A DNA stretch of 15,269 nucleotides from Halobacteriales archaeon (lineage in GTDB: Archaea > Halobacteriota > Halobacteria > Halobacteriales > SKSH01). Below, one piece after another: positions 5,760 through 12,456 of the stretch. The stretch's first letter is position 1. Every line of letters starts with the position of its first letter. The DNA lies in NCBI GenBank assembly GCA_007118075.1, contig SKSH01000010.1, forward strand, positions 1-15,269, given 5' to 3'. Under the pieces are notes generated by a model. The model did no database searches. It was not told the DNA's origin and saw only the letters and a list, made by a program, of their open reading frames with translations. A program made the position numbers and the translations under genes.

Positions 5760-6797
5760 ATGACCCGCGAACAGTTCCGACCCCAGAATCATCCGACCGA
5801 TGCCTTCCTACTCACGACCGTGGTGGGAAGTCATCCAACACCTGGATGGTTCGATGAGATCGCGGCGTTGGAAGATTCAGGCGAGGTCGATGCAGCGACG
5901 CTCGAGGAGGCTACGGATGACGCTGTGAAGGCAGTCATCTCGGATTATCACCGAGCTGGACTGGACGTCGTGACCGACGGCGAGGTCCGCAGGGACGGGA
6001 TGGTCGAGCATTTCACTCAGTTCATCGATGGGTATGATGCCGGTACTGGCGACGATCCGGCCGATTGGAACGCCCACATGCCGACGGTGACTGAATCAGT
6101 TACCTCATCGAAGCCCTGGTTGGTCGATGATTTCAGATTTGCCAAAAGCATCTCAGTCAAGCCGGTGAAAGTGACCCTGCCCGGTCCGTTCACCTTCTCA
6201 TCATTCTGTAGCCTCGATGCCTACGACGATATGGAGGAATTGATCGCCGATTTCACCGAGGTGGTCCGTGGTGAGGTCGCCCGTCTCGGCCACGCAGGAG
6301 CCCGGTGGATCCAGCTGGATGAACCGGCGCTTGGCATGTCGCCACATGTCGATATCGCACGGAGGAGTATCGAGCGAATCGCTACGGCGGTTCCAGAGGA
6401 TGTCAGACTGGGACTGCACATCTGTTCGGGCAACTATGACACCCTGGCGCCTGCAGTCTTCTCATTCCCGATCGACGAGCTCGATCTTGAGCTTGCCAGT
6501 GACAATGCAGACGATCTGGGGTCGGTCTTCGATGGAGTCGATCTTGAGGTGGATGTGAGCGTTGGGGTGGTCAACTCGCAGGACAAGCAGGTCGAATCAG
6601 TCGGTAAAATCGAGGCAAATATCCGGCGGGTGCTCAAGGTGGTGCCGCCGGACCGACTCACGTTAACACCCGACTGTGGACTGAAGCCGCTCCCACGTGA
6701 GGTCGCCTTTGCAAAGGTCGCCAATCTCGCGAGTGCGGCACGTTCAATTGAGGCCGATCTCGATGCAAATCGGCTCGATATTGCCATCGCAGACTAG
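5760..6797 (+). CDS. Core MetE-type methyltransferase (folate-domain-less methionine synthase-like)
   Basis: A 345-residue protein matching only the C-terminal catalytic barrel of cobalamin-independent methionine synthase. The enzyme moves a methyl group to a thiol held on zinc, classically homocysteine to methionine. All four zinc ligands can be placed: His220 and Cys222 in GLHICSGNYD, Glu244 in LDLELASDN, and Cys306 in LTPDCGLKPL. Asp187-Glu188 (IQLDEPALG) fit the amino-acid-binding segment, and VVGSHPTPGW opens the domain. Full MetE has about 750 residues; the N-terminal folate half is absent, as in the core methionine synthases, which take methyl from methylcobalamin or corrinoid proteins. 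It is the first gene of an operon that also encodes a corrinoid protein and its activator, so the corrinoid protein is the obvious methyl donor. Haloarchaea often carry short MetE proteins, so it could be the house enzyme. A different thiol or folate acceptor is the alternative. Confidence 0.88.
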   Translation: MTREQFRPQNHPTDAFLLTTVVGSHPTPGWFDEIAALEDSGEVDAATLEEATDDAVKAVISDYHRAGLDVVTDGEVRRDGMVEHFTQFIDGYDAGTGDDPADWNAHMPTVTESVTSSKPWLVDDFRFAKSISVKPVKVTLPGPFTFSSFCSLDAYDDMEELIADFTEVVRGEVARLGHAGARWIQLDEPALGMSPHVDIARRSIERIATAVPEDVRLGLHICSGNYDTLAPAVFSFPIDELDLELASDNADDLGSVFDGVDLEVDVSVGVVNSQDKQVESVGKIEANIRRVLKVVPPDRLTLTPDCGLKPLPREVAFAKVANLASAARSIEADLDANRLDIAIAD

Positions 6798-6842
6798 CCC
6801 CATGATCCGAACGACACCTCAACGAACGTGGGAGTGGTGCCG

Positions 6843-8783
6843 ATGAGCGAGCGGTCGACAGTCAGGTTCCATCCGGAGGCCAGGCAAGGTGATGCGTCAA
6901 CGGGCAGCGATCTCCTCAGCGTTGCGATCGATACCGGTGTCCCACTCGAACATCTGTGTGGTGGAAATGGTCTCTGTGGCACCTGCGAAATCGAGGTCGA
7001 TGCAGGTGGGAAACATCTGTCTTCGCCGAGTGAGGTCGAACAACAGCTTCTCTCATCCGACGCCATCGAACAGGGGAGACGACTCGCATGTCGATGCTCG
7101 CTGGTAGATCCTGGAGAGATATCGATCACCGTTCCGGCAGCTTCACTGACCGAGGGTGATGTGGTCCTGACGAAGGGCCATTCGACAGCCGTTGAGCTTG
7201 ACCCCGTAGTGGAACAATATCACCTCAGGCTCGACGCCCCGACTCTCGCTGATGGGGTGGCCGATCGCGAGCGGCTCCTCGAGGGCCTGGCCGATGCGTA
7301 TGACCTCGAGGTGGATTCGATCGACCACCATCTCCATCGTGAGTTACCTGCTCTGCTCCGTGCCGGAGCGCATGATGGGACCCTCGAGGTGACCGCAACC
7401 GTCTACGATGAGAGGACGGTGATCGATCTCGAGCCCGGACACATCCGAGAACGCTACGGGCTCGCAATCGATGTGGGAACGACGACTCTCGCGGTCTATC
7501 TCATCGATCTCTCCACCGGTGAGGAGCTCGCGGTCACCTCCGGAATCAACCCACAATCAGACTTCGGGGAGGACCTCATGTCGCGGATGCGCTACTGTCG
7601 AAACCAGAAAGACGGCCGTGAGAAGCTCCAGGAGGTGCTTATCAGTGGTCTCAATGATCTCATCAAGCGAGCGCTCACGCAGGTTTCGGTCGATCGTTCA
7701 CGTGTCTATGAGGCGGTCTTCGTGGGCAACACCGCCATGCACCACCTCTTCCTCGGCTACGATCCGACCCACGTCGCTGGTGCCCCATACGTCCCTGCAC
7801 GACATGCCTCGGTCACCACAAAGGCAGATCGGTTCGGGCTGGGCATCAACGAAGCTGGGTACCTCCACTGGTTGCCGATCAGTGGTGGTTGGGTCGGTCC
7901 GGACAAGGTCGCGGTACTGCTCGCATCCGGTCATCTTGGCTCGGATAAGACCACGGTTTGTATCGATATCGGCACCAACGGAGAGATTTCGGTGGCCACC
8001 CCTGGATGCGTGTTGACCACCTCTGCCCCGGCAGGACCCGCGCTTGAAGGTGCGGAGCTGACCTGCGGTGTCAGGGCGAGACCGGGGGCGATCGATACCG
8101 TCGAGGTGGATTCTACGACGCATGCCCCGACGATATCGACGATCGAGAACGAACCTCCCATCGGTATCTGTGGTTCCGGTGTCATCGATGCGGTTGCCTC
8201 GTGTTTCGTCACCGGCGTGATCGACCGCCGTGGTACCTTCACCGATGAGGCGGTCGAGAGCAATCACGTCGTCGAACTCGACGATGGCGAGTTGGCCTAC
8301 GAGCTCGTCTCATCAGCGGATGCAGCGACTGTCGAACCGATCCGTCTCACCCAAAACGATATCCGTGATATACAGATGGCAAAGGCAGCCATCCAGGCAG
8401 GCACCCGCGTACTACTTGCTGAGTTGGACGAGCCCACCGTCGATCAGGTGGTCGTCGCTGGTGGATTCGGGAATCACATCAACGTGCAATCAGCGATCGA
8501 TATTGGGTTGTATCCAGACGTCCCCAAAGTCGATGTCACCTCACTCGGCAACGGTGCTGGAGCAGGTGCACGCTTGGCACTGCTCGACCATGCTACGCGG
8601 GAGAAGGCATCACAGCTGGTCGAATCGATCGACTATCACGAGATTGCTGGCACCGATGCGTTCGAGCAGCACTTCCTTGAGGCGATGTATCTGCCACATC
8701 AGCGCTTTGAGACCTGTCCGAGGGTCAAAGATCGTATCGAGGCGAACCGACCGACCATCGAAGTCGAACAGGCGAGGGGATGA
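6843..8783 (+). CDS. Reductive activator of corrinoid protein (2Fe-2S plus ASKHA/DUF4445 domain)
   Basis: A 646-residue cytoplasmic protein of the RACo/RACE family, which uses ATP and a low-potential electron to return inactive Co(II)-corrinoid protein to Co(I). Domains in order: an N-terminal [2Fe-2S] ferredoxin (residues 5-97; Cys39, Cys45, Cys48 in HLCGGNGLCGTCEI and Cys83 in LACRC), a linker of about 100 residues, then the ASKHA ATPase with GLAIDVGTTTLAVYL (206-220), a second phosphate loop CIDIGTNGEIS, the GICGSGVIDAV segment and a C-terminal VVVAGGFGNHI. Length and order are normal for the family. The ATG at 6843 is preferred over the GTG at 6828, because GGGAG lies 9 to 10 bases upstream as a ribosome site. 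It follows the core-MetE gene by 45 bases and overlaps the DUF1638 gene by 4 bases, which implies translational coupling. The corrinoid protein encoded two genes on is its likely client. Confidence 0.93.
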   Translation: MSERSTVRFHPEARQGDASTGSDLLSVAIDTGVPLEHLCGGNGLCGTCEIEVDAGGKHLSSPSEVEQQLLSSDAIEQGRRLACRCSLVDPGEISITVPAASLTEGDVVLTKGHSTAVELDPVVEQYHLRLDAPTLADGVADRERLLEGLADAYDLEVDSIDHHLHRELPALLRAGAHDGTLEVTATVYDERTVIDLEPGHIRERYGLAIDVGTTTLAVYLIDLSTGEELAVTSGINPQSDFGEDLMSRMRYCRNQKDGREKLQEVLISGLNDLIKRALTQVSVDRSRVYEAVFVGNTAMHHLFLGYDPTHVAGAPYVPARHASVTTKADRFGLGINEAGYLHWLPISGGWVGPDKVAVLLASGHLGSDKTTVCIDIGTNGEISVATPGCVLTTSAPAGPALEGAELTCGVRARPGAIDTVEVDSTTHAPTISTIENEPPIGICGSGVIDAVASCFVTGVIDRRGTFTDEAVESNHVVELDDGELAYELVSSADAATVEPIRLTQNDIRDIQMAKAAIQAGTRVLLAELDEPTVDQVVVAGGFGNHINVQSAIDIGLYPDVPKVDVTSLGNGAGAGARLALLDHATREKASQLVESIDYHEIAGTDAFEQHFLEAMYLPHQRFETCPRVKDRIEANRPTIEVEQARG

Positions 8784-9613
8784 TCATGGAAGAAACAATC
8801 GCCATCGTTGCCTGTTCCTCGCTCCGCCCGACGATTGAATCGATTGATCCGACTGTCAAGGTCGAGTACATCCCGCACGAGTTACACGAGTCGCCGATCG
8901 ATCCCGGCGACGAGAACGCTGCGCTCGACCAAGTCCAAAGCGCGATCGACCTGCTGTCCAAACCGCACCGACCGTACATCGGTCTCGCTTACGCTCGGTC
9001 GTGTAGTTCACTCAGAAAGGCCGTTTCCCGGGAGACTCCGATCGTCGCCTGGCGAGCAGGTGATTGTGTCGATGCGCTTTGCGATCGACCACTCGGCCGT
9101 TTCGGTGAGGCGAAGCAACCGAATACCTACTACCTCACACCGGGATCGATCGAGGCTGGTATTGACCCCTATAAGTGCTATCTGGCATACCGAGGTGAGA
9201 CAGACCAGCTCGTCGAGTCGCAGCGAGCAGCTGGACTTGCCCCAACCTGGCACGATGCTAATCGGCTCTCATCGACCGCCATTTCGGCTGGACGCCCCGG
9301 TGAAGACCTCTTACGGTCGCAATTCGAGGTACTCGTCGGAGGTTACACCCGTGTCGTCCTGCTCGACACCGGTGTGGTTGGTGATCCTCACCGTGCATAC
9401 GCCCATCAAATCGGTGAGTTCCTCGGTGAACTTGGAGGTCGTCCCCTCGAGGTCGAGGTCCAAGAGGCAGACCTCACCTCGCTTGAACAGCTGATCGGCG
9501 GGGTTTCCCTCGATGACGAAACCCTCGATATCGCCCAGCCAGGCACTCCCCTCGGTGATATCGAGCCACAATCGACCCGACCACATCCTTCACCGGTACC
9601 AAGCCATGACTGA
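8780..9613 (+). CDS. DUF1638 domain protein of the corrinoid operon
   Basis: A 277-residue protein (275 if the ATG at 8786 is used) recognisable as DUF1638. Seen: an opening IAIVACSSLRPTIESI, then VEYIPHELHESP, the YIGLAYARSCSSL segment, VAWRAGDCVDALC and NTYYLTPGSIEAG. Cysteines at about 12, 73, 95, 100 and 131 could bind a metal. No enzyme activity is established for the family as far as I know; members often sit beside corrinoid methyltransferase genes. The start overlaps the activator stop in an ATGA arrangement, and its end overlaps the corrinoid gene start by 8 bases, so all three proteins are probably made together. The last 35 or so residues are polar and proline-rich, probably a flexible tail. 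A role in corrinoid loading, metal handling or methyl transfer is suggested by context only. Confidence 0.85.
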   Translation: MIMEETIAIVACSSLRPTIESIDPTVKVEYIPHELHESPIDPGDENAALDQVQSAIDLLSKPHRPYIGLAYARSCSSLRKAVSRETPIVAWRAGDCVDALCDRPLGRFGEAKQPNTYYLTPGSIEAGIDPYKCYLAYRGETDQLVESQRAAGLAPTWHDANRLSSTAISAGRPGEDLLRSQFEVLVGGYTRVVLLDTGVVGDPHRAYAHQIGEFLGELGGRPLEVEVQEADLTSLEQLIGGVSLDDETLDIAQPGTPLGDIEPQSTRPHPSPVPSHD

Positions 9614-10328
9614 CACCGACGACTTTCTCGATCAGGTAGACGACCCAGAAGAGCGACGAGGGGCGGTGGATCATCCGATCCTCGCCGAACTTCAACAGGC
9701 TATCATCGACCTCGACGCCGAACTGACCGAATCGTTGACCCTCGAGGCGATCGCCGAGGAGATAAGCCCGTTAGCGATCCTCCAAGATGGCCTGACTGCT
9801 GGGGTCAAGGTCGTCGGCGATCAGTTTGGCCGGGGTGAGGTGTTCCTCCCACAGCTGGCGATGGCAGCCGAGTGCATGAAGAAGGGCGTCCAACACGTCG
9901 AACCACTCCTTGAGGAGCTGGAGTTGGATGACGATGACACTGGCGGCATCGTGGTGATTGGTACCGTGGACGAGGACATCCACAACATCGGTAAGAACAT
10001 CGTCATCACGATGCTCAAGGCCAACGGTTTCGAGGTGATCGACCTCGGGGTCGATGTTGATAACGAGCGCTTCATCGAAGCGGTGCGTGAACACAATCCT
10101 GACATCCTCGGGATGTCGGCATTGATGACAATGACGATGGACCACCAGGCGGAGGTCATCGAGCTGCTCGAGGATGAGGGGCTTCGTGACGAGGTGAAGG
10201 TGATGGTCGGTGGTGCGCCCACCTCAGAGGAGTGGCGAGTCGAGATTGGAGCAGATGCCTATGGAGACAACGCAGATGTCGCCGTCAAACGTGCGAAGGA
10301 GCTCTTGACAGATCGACAGCTGGCCTGA
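9606..10328 (+). CDS. Corrinoid (B12-binding) methyl-carrier protein
   Basis: A 240-residue cytoplasmic carrier of the MtbC/MttC type, which holds a cobamide and accepts and donates methyl groups. Residues about 25-105 form the helical cap domain (B12-binding-2). Residues 113-238 form the Rossmann-like B12 domain with the cobalt-ligand motif D-x-H-x2-G at Asp124, His126 and Gly129 (DEDIHNIGKN), the Ser-x-Leu motif at Ser171 (GMSALMT), and VMVGGAP at 199-205. The length is slightly above the usual 210-220 because of an acidic N-terminal extension of about 20 residues. The ATG at 9606 lies in an ATGACTGA overlap with the upstream stop, indicating coupled translation; upstream in-frame starts fall inside the DUF1638 gene and are not used here. 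It is the last gene of the operon, and its stop lies in a potential stem. It probably links the MttB-like enzyme to the core MetE. Confidence 0.95.
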   Translation: MTDTDDFLDQVDDPEERRGAVDHPILAELQQAIIDLDAELTESLTLEAIAEEISPLAILQDGLTAGVKVVGDQFGRGEVFLPQLAMAAECMKKGVQHVEPLLEELELDDDDTGGIVVIGTVDEDIHNIGKNIVITMLKANGFEVIDLGVDVDNERFIEAVREHNPDILGMSALMTMTMDHQAEVIELLEDEGLRDEVKVMVGGAPTSEEWRVEIGADAYGDNADVAVKRAKELLTDRQLA

Positions 10329-10390
10329 TCGGTGTGGACATCGAACCTGTCGTGACGTTTTCAATCGTTGTCATCGTTCTCATCGATCAG
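10325..10390 (+). terminator. Possible long-range stem at the end of the corrinoid operon
   Basis: CTGATCGGTG (10325-10334, including the stop codon) can pair with CATCGATCAG (10381-10390) over 10 positions, one of them a G-U pair on the plus strand. The 46-base loop contains T-rich stretches (GTTTTC, CGTTCTC) like those where archaeal RNA polymerase stops. It is a plausible 3' end for the plus-strand operon, before the convergent ridA gene. Evidence is modest because such words are common in this GATC-rich DNA. Confidence 0.35.
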
Positions 10391-10406
10391 CGGTTATCAG
10401 TAACCG
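10391..10406. repeat. Perfect small hairpin between the corrinoid gene and ridA
   Basis: CGGTTA (10391-10396) and TAACCG (10401-10406) are perfect inverted arms with a four-base loop. A further imperfect hairpin (CCCTT with AAGGG) follows at about 10413-10424. They lie between convergent genes, so they may help end transcription from either side. No T tract follows directly. Confidence 0.35.
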
Positions 10407-10471
10407 ATTATGCCCTTCAAAGGGTGCATCGAAGGCGGTGATGAATACGTAGATTCACTCTCTGAGAACTC

Positions 10472-10870
10472 TCAACGATCCTCTCTAGCAAGGATAGCCG
10501 TCGCCTCGATCTCCACCAATAGCGACGGATCGATGAGTTGGGACACCTCAATCATCGTCGAGGCAGGTCTGATATCACCGAACGCCGCTTGGTGTGCATC
10601 CCCGACAATCTCGTGGTCAGATGCATCGGTGAGGTACATCCTCGTCCGCACCACGTCCTCAAGGGAGGCATCGAGTTCTTCGAGTGCGGTTTTGATGATC
10701 TCGATCGCGGCTGTTGCTTGCTTGCCAACATCTCCTTCACCGATGACGTTCCCGTCATCATCGATTGCTGTTGTCCCACTCACGTGGATGTGCTCACCGA
10801 GCTTGACTGCCCTCGTATAACCGACACGCTCCTCCCATGGCGCACCAGAGGATACCTGTTCACGTTCCAT
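10472..10870 (-). CDS. ridA: RidA/YjgF/YER057c family enamine-imine deaminase
   Basis: A 132-residue soluble protein of the RidA family, small trimeric enzymes that hydrolyse reactive enamines and imines released by pyridoxal-phosphate enzymes. Seen: YTRAVKLGEHIHVSGTTA (residues 18-35), GDVGKQATAAIEIIKTALEE, VVRTRMYLTD, and the C-terminal active-site segment RPASTMIEVSQL with Arg101 followed by VEIEATA with Glu120. These match the substrate-carboxylate arginine and the acid glutamate of active members, so this is more likely a true RidA subtype than an inactive paralogue. The length is normal. The start at 10870 is the only good one. No strong TATA element is visible just upstream. The gene converges on the corrinoid operon, is probably transcribed alone, and has no obvious link to it. 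Confidence 0.93.
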   Translation of the reverse strand: MEREQVSSGAPWEERVGYTRAVKLGEHIHVSGTTAIDDDGNVIGEGDVGKQATAAIEIIKTALEELDASLEDVVRTRMYLTDASDHEIVGDAHQAAFGDIRPASTMIEVSQLIDPSLLVEIEATAILAREDR

Positions 10871-10902
10871 AGCTGAGATACGTTACTTGATTGCAGAAAG
10901 CT

Positions 10903-11061
10903 CTACCCCCGTTTGGCAGCCAGCATCTCGGCGATGATGATCGACTGGGTACCCATGAGTTCGAGCATGAGGCCCTGACGTTTCTCCGTACACAGGTGGA
11001 GGTAGATGGTGCGGTCAGATCCGGATTCGACTTCTCCATCGCGACCTGCTATTGCAGAATA
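10903..11061 (-). pseudogene. Possible decayed gene fragment, no start codon
   Basis: On the minus strand a 52-codon frame runs from just after a TAA at 11062-11064 to a TAG at 10903-10905. It has protein-like composition and a preference for C or G at third positions like the real genes around it. The stretch RTIYLHLCTEKRQGLMLELM is its most protein-like part. No ATG, GTG or TTG lies in its first half; the first ATG would leave only 21 residues. It could be the remnant of a gene that has lost its start, or chance. I recognise no family in it. It lies between the SHOCT gene and ridA. Confidence 0.25.
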
Positions 11062-11101
11062 TTACGATTCTGATAGCGAGGTGAGGACCCCGTTTAACTG
11101 T

Positions 11102-11464
11102 TCAATCGTCTACTTGCAATCGTTCCATCTTCGTCTCGAATTCCTCCTCGGTGAGATCGCCTCTTGCGTAGGCTTTTCTGAGTTCTTGTATCGCGGGATC
11201 GTCTTCTTCCGTGGTGGATGTCGCCGCCCGGAGGATGAGGAATCCGACACCAACGATGATCATGAGGAACAAGACCGTCATGAGGAACCAGATGAGGCCA
11301 ACCACCCCTGGGGCTACTCCGCTTCCCATCCATCCATTGAACATATGGGGACCGTTCCACATCCCCATTACAGGTAATATGAGTACCATCAGCAACATCG
11401 GGAGAACGAAAACTACGATGATGCCGATGATGACGATTTTGAGTACGTTCGAATCATTTCCCAT
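11102..11464 (-). CDS. SHOCT-domain membrane protein
   Basis: A 120-residue protein with two membrane helices (about residues 8-34 and 53-79) and a C-terminal SHOCT motif (about 89-116: PAIQELRKAYARGDLTEEEF). SHOCT is a short helical module common at the ends of small bacterial and haloarchaeal membrane proteins. It is thought to mediate oligomer contacts and has no known catalytic role. The loop between the helices is rich in Met, Trp, Gly and His (GMWNGPHMFNGWMG), a composition that might bind a metal. A longer frame begins at 11548. The ATG at 11464 is preferred because a TATA element at 11489-11494 lies 27 bases upstream and because the extra 28 residues are not hydrophobic like the rest. 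It follows the epimerase-like gene by 92 bases and probably has its own promoter. Function unknown. Confidence 0.85.
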   Translation of the reverse strand: MGNDSNVLKIVIIGIIVVFVLPMLLMVLILPVMGMWNGPHMFNGWMGSGVAPGVVGLIWFLMTVLFLMIIVGVGFLILRAATSTTEEDDPAIQELRKAYARGDLTEEEFETKMERLQVDD

Positions 11465-11488
11465 GGGTAGACTATTGGCTTGCTGCAG

Positions 11489-11494
11489 AATAAA
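11489..11494 (-). promoter_or_regulatory. TATA element for the SHOCT gene
   Basis: Minus-strand TTTATT, within CGTTTATTC, is centred 27 bases upstream of the ATG at 11464, the typical archaeal spacing for a leaderless mRNA. It lies downstream of the alternative start at 11548, so that longer form could not come from this promoter. Confidence 0.55.
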
Positions 11495-11556
11495 CGCCTG
11501 GTGAGTTACCCATCGCACGAGAAGGTCGGTATCGGGTGACTGACTCAACAGCCCGA

Positions 11557-12294
11557 TTACTCGAACTCAGCAGAGTTGTCCTGCGGTTGGTATCCCAACA
11601 TCGTCCTTGCTGGTTCGAGTGAGTAGTACCGTCGATCATTGTTACTGATGCCGTAGACGATGAGGTAGCCATAGCTCGCCTGCAGACAGCGATCGAAGAG
11701 GTGAGCACAGTCCGGGTACGAGAGCCACATCGCCTGGCCACGCTCGTAATCCTTTGGTGGATGATCCTTGGTGAGGTTACCGATCCGAACACAAGCAACG
11801 CTCGTCTCAAAGGTGTCGTGCAACCAGCGACCGAGGAGCTCACCAGTTGCCTTGCTCACTCCATAGAGATTCCCTGGTCGAGGGAGTTCACTCCCATCGA
11901 GACGGAATGTCGAGTCTGTGCGATAGATATCCGGGATAAGACCTTCGGTTTCGAATGCCCCAACCGCGTGATTAGATGAGGCAAAGGCGATCCGCCCGAC
12001 CCCTTCATCTGCAGCCGCTTTGAAGACGACATAGGTCCCGTTGATGTTGTTCTCGAGGACGCTGTCCCACCCCGCCTCTGGTCGAGGATCTCCAGCCAAA
12101 TGGATCACTGCGTCAACACCCTCGACTGCCTCGGCAACAAGTTCCTCATCGGTTACCGATCCGACAAAAACCTCACCGGGTGCGTCATGACCGGGGTGTT
12201 CGAGATCCAGCAATCGCCATTCATACTCGTCGGCAAGGTCTCCGAGGATTGCTTGTCCGACGTGGCCCGAGGCACCGGTCAACAGAACCTTCAT
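11557..12294 (-). CDS. NAD-dependent epimerase/dehydratase, uronate-dehydrogenase-like SDR
   Basis: A 245-residue extended short-chain dehydrogenase with the dinucleotide loop GASGHVG (Gly7, Gly10, Gly13), Asp30 at the end of the second strand suggesting NAD preference, HLAGDPRPEAGWD (65-77), the catalytic serine in FASSNHAVG (near 106) and YGVSK (Tyr144, Lys148). The compact length and the NLYGVSKATGELLGRW and ACVRIGNLTKD segments resemble uronate dehydrogenases, which oxidise glucuronate or galacturonate to the lactone. Haloarchaea use such an enzyme in hexuronate breakdown. The start at 12294 is the first good one, with MKVLLTGASG forming the first strand. The upstream region is shared with the divergent lipoprotein gene. 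The ilvD/edd-type dehydratase near the right edge is not adjacent and need not be linked. The SDR assignment is firm; the substrate is inferred. Confidence 0.88.
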   Translation of the reverse strand: MKVLLTGASGHVGQAILGDLADEYEWRLLDLEHPGHDAPGEVFVGSVTDEELVAEAVEGVDAVIHLAGDPRPEAGWDSVLENNINGTYVVFKAAADEGVGRIAFASSNHAVGAFETEGLIPDIYRTDSTFRLDGSELPRPGNLYGVSKATGELLGRWLHDTFETSVACVRIGNLTKDHPPKDYERGQAMWLSYPDCAHLFDRCLQASYGYLIVYGISNNDRRYYSLEPARTMLGYQPQDNSAEFE

Positions 12295-12456
12295 TTCCCC
12301 GCATTAATCGACGGAGACGAACCCCAAGAAATGACCGGTTCCAGTTCGCTTCGGCTTTCACTACTTGTGCTACTCGCCACTCCTATCCTCAGAAATGGAA
12401 AATAGATATTTGACGCTATGAAATCCTCTTTATCCCGGATTCCATAGATTTCCTCC
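12295..12456. other. Divergent intergenic region between the SDR and lipoprotein genes
   Basis: This 162-base region separates two genes transcribed away from each other. It holds a good TATA element for the rightward gene at 12429-12433 and an AT-rich patch at about 12395-12412 that may serve either side. No RNA gene or further coding frame is apparent. Confidence 0.5.
12429..12433 (+). promoter_or_regulatory. TATA element for the Tat lipoprotein gene
   Basis: TTTAT, within CTCTTTATCC, is centred 26 bases upstream of the ATG at 12457, which predicts a leaderless mRNA and supports that start (or the adjacent ATG at 12460). Confidence 0.5.

Noticed and set aside
5682..5792. N-terminal extension of the MttB-like protein to ATG 5792 or 5696
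   Set aside because: The extension would cross both divergent TATA elements and overlap the opposite gene. The ATG at 5681 fits the promoter and the family N-terminus.
4226..10334. Shared word TGATCGGTG in the stem at the MttB-like gene end and the stem at the corrinoid gene end
   Set aside because: The same word also occurs inside the E1-like gene near 2339, and GATC-rich words are common here, so it is not evidence of a shared regulator.
12330..12360. Sequence like a tRNA T-loop (GGTTCCAGTTC)
   Set aside because: No acceptor, D or anticodon stems can be drawn around it.
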